Shown: positions 46,823-57,291 of the stretch, piece by piece | Layout of the letters: each line of letters begins with the position of its first letter | Position numbering within the stretch: the first letter of the stretch is position 1 | NCBI GenBank assembly: GCA_023101885.1 | Contig: JALPQD010000075.1 | Span: forward strand, 4,406,630 to 4,470,629 | Source: Typhlomys cinereus | Taxonomy: Eukaryota; Chordata; Mammalia; Rodentia; Platacanthomyidae | Direction: 5' to 3' | DNA: 64,000 nucleotides | Program-made: the position numbers and the translations under genes | The notes under the pieces: model-generated | The model's input: the letters and a program-made list of their open reading frames with translations, nothing else | Databases searched by the model: none | What the model was told of the DNA's origin: nothing

Positions 46823-49757
46823 GACAGAGAACTGAGAAGAAAAGGAAAATTTTCAGCCCACAACTGAGTAGGCCACTCATGATGGGGGCCTTGCCCAGAG
46901 GGAAGAAGCACTTGGACAGGCTGGTGAGGAGCTAACCTAAGGAGCATTGAGGAGACCCTGAAAAATCCTATCCCATTTCCCCAGCAGTGCAGACCCTTCA
47001 AAGAGTGGGATGCATCTCTGGTGCTCCCACTGGGCAGAGGCGGCTGACCACAAGCCTGGGTCTTGCCCCACTTTTAAGCAGAACACGCTGCATTGGGCTC
47101 CAGCTGTGTTCCTTATTTGTTGGTGTGGGGGATGGGACAAGGGTAGGAAGGGTGATGCTGATTTTGGTTTGTTCCCTATTTAGAAACCAACAGTTGTCAT
47201 TTTATTTGGAGCTAAGAAGACTAATTTGATGATTTTTCAGTCTCTTCATAATTTTAAAAGCCCTTGTTTTTTTTTCATTTTTTCTTTAGGAATATATAGT
47301 AATAAAGAAATATATAGTAATTACTATAGTAATATATGGTATATAGCAGAAAGATTTAATTTGGGCAAATTTGATTCTTAAGCGAAAACAAAGTATGTGA
47401 ATAAACATTGATGTGTTCATCTCCGTTTGGGACCAACCTGGTTGGATCTTTGTTAAAACCAGTTTTGTATGTCCTGTTTCTCCTGACCACCTTGTGTTTC
47501 CCTTTCTACATAGCTATGTGTCACATGGAGTTCCTTCTAAACTACCCTCATATAGCCTGTTCTACTTTCTGAGTTCTGGGCTGGGCCTCCGGGTCTCCAC
47601 TATCCCAAGCTTTCTATTCCTGCTGGTCCTCGGCTAGTCTGTTTTCTAAGAAACATCTGAATTCTATTATTTTTACAAATAATAAGAAGAGAATACTTTT
47701 TCAATGTTTTATTCATCTTTTTATGAAATGAAAAGAAACTCCTATGATTAAGAAAGGAGGTTATGGCTGGGTGGTTCATGGTGGTTCTTTTTTTGTTAGT
47801 TTTTTTTTTTCTTTATAACCTTAAGTTATAAATTGAAATATTTTCAATTGATGGAGTTGGGGGGAAACATCCTCTTGAAGTGGGCCCTTGTGCTGGCCTT
47901 TGGGAAAGGCTATCCCAAGTGGATGAACAGGCATCTGTACATGTTTCGGTCCCATTTCCCCCTCACCTTCAGCTTCTGCTCTTGTGTGGTTATGCTACTT
48001 TCCCTTTGCTACATTTCCAGTCAAGTTGGTTTTCTTTGAATGATTCATGCTTAGGGTAAAAATAAAAATCATCCTTTTTTATATAATACATTTTTTATTA
48101 TTATTTCAGCTCATACAAACTTAATAGGTACACCAGTTCCCTCCCTCCCTCCTCCCCCCACCCCCCGAACCCCCTGCTGCACCTCCCCTCATCCCTCCTG
48201 CCCCATCCCCCCGTGCCTCCCACCCCGAATCCCAGAGAGTCCTTTCTTGTGCATGCCTGACTCTCCTCTGGGCCCTCCTCTCCGATGACGTACAAGGACC
48301 CAGTGGCATTCCCCTGAACCCCTTCTTGTGTTCCCCTTAAGCATAGGAACACTACTGTGGCTGTCAATCCCTTGCCTCCAAGGATCTTGGTGCCTTTAGC
48401 AGATGCTAGACTTTGTGAGGTCAATAGTGTGTTGGACATTGCGCCTGGCATGCAATGTCAAATTATGATTGCTTCGGCCCTAACTTGTGTGGAGTATCTT
48501 GCAAATCATTGCTCCTCCCATCCTTTTGCTCTTACACTCTTACCGCCCCCTCTTCCGCAAATGTCCCTGAGCTTCAGGATGGGGAGAGATTAGTCTGGCC
48601 TAGTTCTAGGTGGTTGATATAAAGTCTCTGAAGTTCTGGATAGTGGTTTGTTGATTTTCTTTTGCAGTTTTGTTGCTCCTGCAATGCCCTTCACTCTATC
48701 GTGATGGGCACTGTATGTCACCCCCTGGCCAGAGACAGAAAGCTGTTAAACTGGAGTCTTATTATAAGAGCACATTCAAGGGTAGATGCAATACTTATAC
48801 CCAAAAGTGGAATGGCAAAAATCCACAACACAAACAACAACAAATGCTGGAGAGGATGTGGAGAGAGGGGAATTCTCCTACATTGCTGGTGGGAGTGCAG
48901 GCTCATACAGCCACTCTGGCGAGCCGTCTGGAAATTCTTAAAGAAATTAAAGATTGAAATGCCATATGACCCTGCGATTCCACTTTTGGGTATAACCCCC
49001 CATACAGCAGAGGTTCACCTCAATAGCACAAGCACGACCATGTTCATAGCAGCACTGTTTACAATATCAAAGACATGGAATCAACCCAAATGTCCAACAG
49101 TTGATGAGTGGATAAGGAAACTGTGGTACATCTATACAATGGAGTACTACTCAGCCATCAAAAATGATGAATTACTGGAATTTGCCGGGAAATGGATGTC
49201 ATTAGAAACAATTATATTAAGTGAAGTATCCCAGACCCAGAAAATTAAGCGCCGTATGTACTCCCTAATAGGTGGCTCCTAATACCAAACCCACCCAGCC
49301 CATCTTGAGAACCTCATAGGTAAATCTATGTATTACCTACAGTAATTGCAAGGATTATGAACAGGAGGGATGGGGTTGGAGGGCCACACCAGAAACAAGG
49401 AGAGAAGTGACCATGTTACAGTAGAGAAAATAGACCTCCATCAAGGACTGCAAGAAAGTAATGTGACACCTAGTTAAGTTCACAATTCGTTCCTGATCAT
49501 TTACAACTAAGGGGGTATGAACTCACCAGAAGGGGAGGGCATATAGTCTGGCAGATTAAAAAGTAACCATTTTGCAAATGGGTGATTGACCCCTCCCATT
49601 GCCTAACGCCATATGACCCTGCGATTCCAATTTTGGCTATAAGTATTACATCTACCCTTGAATGTGCTCTTATAAAAAGCATCCTTAAAATTTGTTTCAA
49701 TTCCTCCTGCAAATAAAAACAATAAATGAAGTAGCAGCTGTAAAAAAAAAAAAAAAA
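46823..49757 (+). pseudogene. Unidentified processed retrocopy, interrupted by L1
   Basis: Plus-strand insertion into the old L1, flanked by an 18-bp near-perfect TSD and ending in a polyadenylated mRNA-like 3' end: 'aaaaacaataaatgaagtag', then about 17 A residues at 49,742-49,757. Positions 46,823-48,076 read like the end of a coding region plus a long 3'UTR. An open segment at the start ends ...GKKHLDRLVRS, stopping at 46,935. After removal of the L1 at 48,077-49,673, the two UTR halves join at 'aaaaatcatcctt'. I do not recognise the parent gene. Much of the transcript's 5' part is absent, as in a 5'-truncated retrocopy. Confidence 0.7.
48077..49673 (-). mobile_element. Young L1 with internal inversion
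   Basis: From 48,077 to about 48,795 it is antisense L1 3'UTR ending in the T-rich tail (tttttattattatttcagct, tcatacaaacttaataggta). From about 48,816 to 49,605 it is sense L1: the ORF2 C-terminus is open to the stop at 49,280-49,282 and is followed by proximal 3'UTR. About 52-bp inverted repeats (48,764-48,815 and 49,622-49,673) bound the sense segment. The TSD is aaaaatcatcctt (48,064-48,076) and aaaaagcatcctt (49,674-49,686). The 206-codon frame at 48,662-49,282 is antisense UTR fused to the ORF2 C-terminus, which carries the Cys/His cluster around CWRGCGERG. Confidence 0.85.
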
Positions 49758-49775
49758 GAAATCTAATTTTGCCAG

Positions 49776-51022
49776 CATCATGTATTGAAGATGTGGTCCG
49801 TTTTCTATTTTTTTGGCATCTATGCCAAAAATCAGTTGAATATAAATATACTCATTTATATTTAAGTCTTCAATTCTAATTCATTAGTCTATATCTCTTT
49901 TTGAAGCCTATATCTCTTTTTTATTATTATGGCTACATAGTATAGTTAAGGTCTGGTATGTAAACATGAAAAACTTAGGATTTCTTCTGCTATCCTAGGT
50001 TTTTTATGTTTCTTATGAAATTTGAGATTGTTTTATCAATTTCTGTAAAGAATTGGGTTGGATTTTTTTATTGTTATTATTACTATTAATTTTTCTTTCA
50101 TACTTTATTTTTTAACATTTTTTATTATTATTTCCGCTCATACAAACTTAATAGGTACACCAGTTCCCTCCCTCCTTCCTCCTCCCCCCGATGTACTGTA
50201 TTGAATCTGCATATTACTTTTGGTAGAATGGTCATTTTAGCAATGTGAATTTTGCTGATCTAGGAACATGGGAGGTATTTCCATCTTCTGGTGTCTTATG
50301 CAATGTCTTCTTGTTTTTTAGGGTGGCAAAGTTTTCATTGTTGTTTTCATCTTTGGTTAGTTTTATTCCAAAGTATTTCATTCTTTTAGGAACAGTGGTA
50401 AATGGTATTGTTTTCTTCAGGTTTTTTTCGCTATGTTTATACTTGTTATATATAAAAGCCATTTATTTTTGAAGATTAATTTTGTATTCAGCCATTCTAC
50501 TGAACTTTTTTATTCATTACAGGAATTTTCTGGCAGAATTTTTATGGTCCTTGAGATATAGGATCAGGTACACTTTGAATAGGAGATGTCTTCATTTCTT
50601 CTTTTCCAGGTCATATCCTTTTTATTTTACTCCCTTATCTTATGATAAGACTTTAAGTAAAATGTTGAATAGAGATGGTGAGAGTGAACAGTCTTGTCTA
50701 GTTCCCAATCTGAGTGGGAATGTTTCCATGTTTTTACCATTTAGGATGATTTTTGTCATAGACTTATAAATGGTTCTTATTATGTTGATAAATCTTTCTC
50801 TCATATATATCTTCTCCAGGGTCTATCATTTTCTCAAAAGTTTTTCAGTATCCATTGAGAGAATCATGTGATTTTTGTCATTGCATTTGTTATTATGGCA
50901 AATTAAATTTAGTGTTTTATATATACTGAATCAACCATGTGTCTCTGGAATAAACTCAACCTAGTCATAGTAGATTATCTTTTTGAAATGTTTTTGAATC
51001 TGGTTTGCTAGAATTTTGTTAA
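49776..51022 (-). mobile_element. Older L1 ORF2, continued
   Basis: Antisense ORF2 resumes after the retrocopy TSD and runs through the RT and post-RT region, for example the 76-codon minus frame at 50,232-50,462 with KAFIYNKYK-type residues. It is interrupted by a tiny L1 end at 50,112-50,190. Confidence 0.85.
50112..50190 (-). mobile_element. Extremely truncated L1 3' end (about 80 bp)
   Basis: Only the terminal block is present: 'ttattattatttccgctcat', 'acaaacttaataggtacacc' and 'agttccctccctccttcctc'. It sits inside the older L1. A T-rich tail precedes it, and no clear TSD is visible. Confidence 0.8.
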
Positions 51023-51324
51023 GATCTGTAGGAGGGAAACATGTAGGGGAAAAATCTCAAAAAGAAATTCTTCAGCCTGAGAAATTGCTGGCAGGCAATA
51101 AAAATGCCCACTCCCATACAGGTTCTCCAGAATGTTCTTCTGGAATGCCCATTGGCCAGAGGGTCTGCAGGAAGCCTGCATGCTGATAAGTCTATAAAAC
51201 ACTGCCAGCTAAACTGCTCTGCTGGTGCCAAGGAGTCAACTTGTGGATGTACACCCAAGATGGGAGGGGCTTGCAACCTCCTTTGTCCCTTGTTCCTCTG
51301 TTGTCCCATAAGCCCTGGTACCAG

Positions 51325-51368
<44 letters not shown>

Positions 51369-51443
51369 AAAGACTCAGTTATTATTTTTTTAACTTTTGG
51401 TCTATGGTGAATCTCTGGATGACCCCAAAATCCATAACGGATC
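51023..51443 (+). mobile_element. Solo LTR, probably class I (ERV1-like)
   Basis: The 413-bp unit 51,027-51,439 interrupts the old L1 between matching ORF2 sequence and is bracketed by a 4-bp GATC repeat (51,023-51,026 and 51,440-51,443). It begins TGTAGGAG. It contains a CCAAT-type box on the reverse (cccattggcc near 51,147), a TATA box (ctataaaac near 51,192), a (CT)n tract at 51,329-51,364 and AATAAA near 51,366. The right end reads CATAACG rather than the canonical CA, possibly by mutation. Four-base duplications suit gammaretrovirus-like ERVs. No internal viral genes are present. The 115-codon minus frame across it is chance. Confidence 0.7.
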
Positions 51444-52005
51444 TTTGTAATGATGGGATTGACCTATAGTTTTCTTTGTTTTGACTTTATTTGGTCTTGG
51501 GATCATTTTAATGTCGACTTCATAGAAAGAATTTGGATGTCTTCCTTCATTTTCTATTTTGTGGAATAATTTAAGGAGTATTGGTGTCAATTTAAATATC
51601 TAGGAGAATTCTGTGCTGAATCCATCCTGTCTTGGACTTTTCTTGGTAGGGAGATTTATGATTACTTGTTCAACTTTGTCACTTGTTATAGGACTATTTA
51701 AATAATGCAATACATCATAGTTTAACTTTGGTGTGTTGCACATGTTTAGAAATTCATCCATCTCTGTTATTTTCAAATTTGGTGTTGTATAAATTTTTTT
51801 AAATCGTGATGCTATGATTTTCTGAATTTCCTTGGCAGCTGTTGTGATACTCCATTTTCATCTCTAATTTTATTAACTTGAGTTTTTTCTCTTTCAGTTT
51901 TTGCTAATCTGGTTAAGGGTTTGTCAATTTTGTTAAGATTTTCAAAGAACAAGCTTTTACTTTTTTTGATTGATTCTTCATATTTTTTTCTTTGTGTCTA
52001 TTTCA
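51444..52005 (-). mobile_element. Older L1 ORF2, 5'-most part
   Basis: Antisense RT-domain start (short minus frame at 51,402-51,590 with PILLKLFHKIENEG), ending near 'ttgtgtctatttcagaaac'. This position corresponds to about 35,300 in the longer L1. Confidence 0.8.
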
Positions 52006-52049
52006 GAAACCTCTTAATAGTCCTAAAAGCTGGTTTCTCCTCTTCTCTT

Positions 52050-52200
52050 CTTCCTTCTCCTCTTCTCTGTTTCCTCCTTCTACACTGGCTGGTTCAGTAC
52101 TTCTATGTGATCCAAAGTGGCCTCACGTTCACAGCAGGCCTCATCCCTCAGCTATCCAGATGCTGGAATTATAAGGACAAGCACCACACTCAGTGTTTTC
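52050..52200 (-). mobile_element. B1-like SINE
   Basis: Antisense B1: 'gtgatccaaagtggcctcac', 'cagatgctggaattataagg' and 'acaagcaccacactcagtgt'. Confidence 0.65.
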
Positions 52201-52620
52201 CTGGCCATTACTAGCAATAGTTGATGACTGAATGACTCATCGACACTCATTCTGTCAGTGCTGGGTGCTGGAAGAAATGAAGCCTCACAACAATTTACAG
52301 AAAAAGTGTTGCTGAATAGTCCTTTTGTTGATGTGCCTCTCAAGGCAGATGCTTGACAGCTATTTGGAAATCCAACATTCTGGTTCTTATACCTTCAGGA
52401 AACCACACATTCAGATAAACATGCATCACAAGTACCCTTCCTTCTTCTTGTGCCTGGGTTCAACTTAAGGCAATGACTATGCCGATACTCTCATCATCCA
52501 GGCCATTTCCTTCTCCAGAATTTGACTCTACCATGAAGCCTTGTTTGTTTTAGGACAGTAAAACTGAGAAATAAATTCATGTGTATTCACTAGAAAAACC
52601 TCTAAAAATATAAATTTGTG
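52201..52620. other. Non-coding stretch
   Basis: No gene recognised. Confidence 0.45.
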
Positions 52621-52621
52621 G

Positions 52622-52792
52622 GAACTGGCAAAACAGCACAAGTAAGGTATCTATTGATGCAAACTTGGTGACCTGAATTTAATTTCTGGAAATCTGCATG
52701 GTGGAAGGAGAGAAATGACATCCGTCTTCCATTGGTACATCATGACATCATGGGATGTCTCTCTCTCTCATAAATAAGTAAAATACTTAGAA
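52622..52792 (+). mobile_element. B4-like tRNA-derived SINE
   Basis: 'gaactggcaaaacagcacaa', 'ttggtgacctgaatttaatt', 'gcatggtggaaggagagaaa', ending in 'ctcataaataagtaaa'. Confidence 0.7.
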
Positions 52793-53572
52793 AATGTCCT
52801 TTACTTTATCAATGTGATCTTACAGCAATCAGTCAAAGGAACAGCAGATGGAAGATACTGAGGACAGTGCGTGGGAGAGGTCTTTATGAAGTCTCTTGGG
52901 GCTGCATTTTCAGATGTACCCCGCTCGTGTTCATCACATTTCACCACCCATATCCTGTTTAGCTATGTGCTGAATTGAACTGAGCTATTTGCACAAATCA
53001 ATCAAATGTGTCCTGGGTATTAAGCACTATGTTTAATTGTAAATATAATCTACTGAAGCAGTATATTACCCTGACCTCAACTAGATACAGCAGAGGTATA
53101 TTACAAATTAATGTTCTCCCTGTATTAAAAATGTTCTAAGGCAAACACAAGACCCTGCTGCTATTCACAGAAAGCAAAATGCCTAGAAACTTATATTTAC
53201 AGTATACAAGATCCCCAAGAGTTCATAAGTAAGTCAAAGGGAGCCAACCCAACAAAGACAGGAAGGATCCTTTCAATATGTAACTAAAGTGAATGTAGAT
53301 GGTGATTAACAGACAAATAAACACATGAAAGGTATTCTGGTTTCCTATTTTGGTGTTGAGTTGGATGGTCTGAAATTTAAAATATAATTATAGATTTAAC
53401 AGAAATAAACTTTATATTGATACTTCTTTCATGATACAATTTTTACAAGATTATCCAATTCTCTGATTCTCTTCTTGAAAAAAAAGTCAGTGGTTTAAAA
53501 GAATAAGGAATTATTGCTAGAATGCATTATTTTCTAGTTTCAAAATTTTATAATAGCATACAGAATCATAGT
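52793..53572. other. Non-coding stretch
   Basis: No gene or repeat recognised. Confidence 0.45.
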
Positions 53573-53586
53573 CAGAGCCATTCCTT

Positions 53587-55236
53587 TTTTTTAACATTTT
53601 TTATTATTATTTCCGCTCATACAAACAACGGATCCCTCCCTCCCTCCTCCTCCTCACGACCCTCCTACTCCCCCTCCCCTCACCCCTCCCTCTCCATCCC
53701 TCAGTGCCCCCCCAATACCGGGAGAATCCTTTAATGTGCATGCCAAACTCTTCTCTGGGTCCTCCTCTCCGATGATGTACAAGAACCCAGCGGCATTTCC
53801 CTGAACCCTTTCCTGTGTTCCCCTTAAGCATAGAAACACTATTTTGGCTGTCAATCCCTTGCCTCAAAGGATCTTGGTGTTTTAGCAAATGCTAGACTTT
53901 GTGGGGGTCAATAGTGTGTTGGACATTGCTCAGGGCATGCAAAGTCCAATTATGATTGCTTCGGCCCTAACTTGTGTGGAGTATCTTGCATATCATTGCT
54001 CCTCTCATCCTTGTGCTCTTACAATCTTACCGCCCCCTCTTCCACAAATTTCCCTGAGCTTCAGGATGGGGAGAGATTAGGCTGTCCTAGTTCTAGGTAG
54101 TTGATATAGAGTCTCTAAAGTTCTGGATTATGGTTTGTTGATTTTCTTTTGTGGTTTTCTGCTCTTGCAATGCCCTTCACTCCATTTTGATGGGTATTGG
54201 ATGTCACCCCCTGGCCAGAGATAAAAAGCTGTTAAACTTGAGTCTTGTTATAAGAGTATTTTCAAAGGTAGATGTAATAACAGTAGGAAACCTCAGTGAG
54301 GGAGGGGTCAATCACCCATTTGCAAAATGGTTACTTTTTATCTGCCAGACTGTATGCCCTTCCCTTCTGGTGAGATCATACTCCCTCAGTTGTAAATGAT
54401 CAGGAACGAAAAGTTTGTGAACTTAACCAGATGTCTCATTACTTACTTGCAGTCCTTGATGGAGGCCTATTTTCTCTGTTGTAACATGGTCCCCTCTCTC
54501 TTTCTTTCTGGTGTGGCCTTCCTACCCCATCCTTCCTGTTCATAATCCTTGCAATTACTATAGGTATTACAGAGATTTATCCTTGAGTGTCTCTTGGTGG
54601 GCTGAGTGGGTTTGGTATTAGAGCCACCTATTAGGGAGTACATATGGTGCTTAATTTTCTAGGTATGCGATATTTCACTTAATATAATTGTTTCTAATAA
54701 CATCCATTTCCTGGCAAATTCCAGTAATTCATCATTTTTGATGGCTGAGTAGTACTCCATTGTATAGATGTACCACTTTTCCTTATCCACTCATTAGCTG
54801 TTGGACATTTGGGTTGATTCCATGACTTTGCTATTGTAAACAGTGCTGCTATGAATATGGTCGTGCTTGTGCTATCGAGGTGAATTTTTGCTGTATGTGG
54901 GGTTATTCCCAAAAGTGGAATAGTAGGGTCATATGGCTTTTCAATCTTTAATTTCTTTAAGAATCTCCAGACGGCTCGCCAGAATGGTTGTATGAGCCTG
55001 CATTCCCACCAGCAATGTAGGAGAGTTCCCCTCTCTCCACATCCTCTCCAGCATTTGTTGTTGTTTGTGTTGTGGATTTTTGCCATCCTGACAGGGGTGA
55101 GATGATATCTCAGGGAATTTTTGATTTGCATTTCCCTGATAGCTAAGGAAGTGGAGCATTTTTTAAGATATTTGTTAGACATTTTAATTTCATCCCTGGT
55201 AGTTTCTTTTAAGTTCCAGGGCCCATTTTTTAATTG
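53587..55236 (-). mobile_element. Young L1 3' end (ORF2 C-terminus and 3'UTR)
   Basis: The antisense L1 begins with its T-rich tail at 53,587, has the 3'UTR to about 54,635, then the ORF2 C-terminus to 55,236. Minus-strand frames cover the Cys/His cluster. A frameshift breaks the last segment, where the sequence departs from ...[12 protein letters not shown]. The TSD is cagagccattcctt (53,573-53,586) and cagagcccttcctt (55,237-55,250), 13/14 identical. Confidence 0.92.
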
Positions 55237-55250
55237 CAGAGCCCTTCCTT

Positions 55251-56250
55251 ATAAAGATAAATTGAAAAGTTCTAAAGTGTTCAGAAGTTGACTACTTAGT
55301 GGACTGGCTATTGAATTTTTAGGATGTGTTTTTTTCTTCAAAGACAAGTTGACATCAAGGTCCCCTGAAAGAATGAAGTCATCCTTTTGAAATCATTTTT
55401 AATATACCTATTCAATACAGATCATGTCGTTTATCCACGACCTCTTCTTTTGTCTGAAGTTTTGCTGACTTTCAGCTTTCACCAAGTCCATGTCGAATTG
55501 TAAAAGTGAAAATGTGTGATAGCCTTCATGCGGCTTGAATCTAAAGGAGGACAAATAGTCTTCCTTATAGAAAGCAAGATGTACATTTCATCTTCCTTAT
55601 AAAAAGCAACATGTACATTTGAGTATCACCATGGTTTTGCTTCAAGAGTAATAATTATGCTTTCATTGCATACTCCACTCAAAAGAAATTTCCTACTGAA
55701 TAAATAGACTAGTTGGTTAAACTATTTCATGATTATTATGAATATAGTTTTAAAAATTAAGAATGTTTATGTATCTGAACTAACTTGTGCTTTCACATAT
55801 GTGTAAGTCAAAGGTATTTTAAAAACTGGGATTATGTAATACAGAGACTCTGTTTTTGTGATGGACTAATTTTATGGATTGATATTTAGTTGTCTCTGTT
55901 CCTACACTGCCAAATAAATCAATCAAGAAAAAGACAAAGAAAAACAAACAAAATGAAAATCCCATTTCTAATAATTTTGTGCTAAACTACAGAACATGAA
56001 AACAGTGGCCAATTGTATAAAAGTAAGTTTTTTGTTTGTTTGTTTGTTTACCAATAGTCGCACTGTCTAACCTGCAGAATGTGCTTAGTGAATGTGTACA
56101 AAGCATGCTTAAGTATTTCTCTAACTTTTATTATCCATTCTTTGGCAATTTTACATATATATGAAATGAATTTTTGTTGTTTTCTTCCCATTATACCCTA
56201 CTTCATTCCTTTCTTATTTCCATTTCTTCTTCCCAATAAGTTTCCTTCCT
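55251..56250. other. AT-rich non-coding DNA
   Basis: No gene. It contains a 32-bp tandem duplication at 55,559-55,622. Confidence 0.5.
55559..55622. repeat. Tandem duplication, 2 x 32 bp
   Basis: tcttccttatagaaagcaag... at 55,559-55,590 is repeated at 55,591-55,622 with three mismatches. Confidence 0.9.
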
Positions 56251-56254
56251 GTGT

Positions 56255-56304
<50 letters not shown>

Positions 56305-56318
56305 GTGTGTGTGTGTGT
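56251..56318. repeat. (GT)n microsatellite
   Basis: GT tract with single TA and GC interruptions. Confidence 0.95.
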
Positions 56319-56494
56319 GATAAGGGTGACCTTCTATCAGCACGTGCCTGGGCACTTAAATCTAGGCAATAAATCAATGCAATGTCACATTAAAGCAGAT
56401 GAGTGTTCTTCCCTAGTCAGCATTAACTATCAAAAGTCACTCCCAGAGGATTTATCTATTGTCTTCATTTTATTTTGTGCATATGTATATTATG

Positions 56495-56497
<3 letters not shown>

Positions 56498-56542
<45 letters not shown>

Positions 56543-56572
56543 TGTGTGTGTGTCTGTGTGTGTGTGTGTGTT
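56498..56572. repeat. (GT)n microsatellite, SINE tail
   Basis: GT tract with CT interruptions, at the tail side of the minus-strand SINE that follows. The 96-153-codon frames over it are artefacts. Confidence 0.95.
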
Positions 56573-56792
56573 TGTATCAGAGGACACTGTGTATGCCTAT
56601 CGAGATTCAGTATTTATTCTGGATTGCTTCTCTACCTCTTGTTTGCTTCACTGGGACTGCTCAGACTCCCACCTTCCAGAGTCAGAAATTCAGGCCACTT
56701 ACTGTTGCATGACACCTGGGATCCGTATTCAGGTCCCTCTGCTTGGGAGGCAGTGTCTTACTTAATCCCTGAGTCATCTCTCCAGCCTTTAT
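56573..56792 (-). mobile_element. tRNA-derived SINE
   Basis: Antisense body (ctctacctcttgtttgcttc, cagactcccaccttccagag) and head 'ccctgagtcatctctccagc', of the same family as 16,968. Confidence 0.8.
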
Positions 56793-57280
56793 CTTTTATC
56801 TTTTAATGCAAAAGTGACACTTGTCTATGTTCATTTAATGGGATGTGCATATTCTTTTTTTAAACTCAGGCATCTTTTCTTGCATGCAATCTTAGCTCTG
56901 CAGCTCTGTAGTGTTTAATGAATAGGAATTTGAATACAAGGTAAATGATAGAATGAGTATTTTATAGGATAAGAAGATAAAAGGTAAAGTATTGCCCTGA
57001 TTTTATGATATATTCTTTCTGAATTCTCAAGGGCACTCTCACATTTAAAAATAAATTCCAAACTCTAGTTTACCTAGGAAAATATCTTGTTATGATTTTC
57101 TGGACAGTGTTAATCATCTTGGTTTACTTTCAAGTTTTAGATTTGCTCATTCACTAGGATCCTTTTACCAGTTTCTAGACTAACTTAGATAGGTAATACC
57201 ATATTAAATTGATTTCTTATATGAGACTTGGAGAGGTGAAACAAAATCACTAGACTAGGAAAATATCTTGTATCAAACTC
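56793..57280. other. AT-rich non-coding DNA
   Basis: No gene recognised. Confidence 0.45.
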
Positions 57281-57291
57281 AAATTACTGGT

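Noticed and set aside
56079..56806. Cys-Val-rich frames up to 153 codons
   Set aside because: Produced by (GT)n microsatellites. Similar cases occur at 3,948, 13,603, 39,323 and 37,488.
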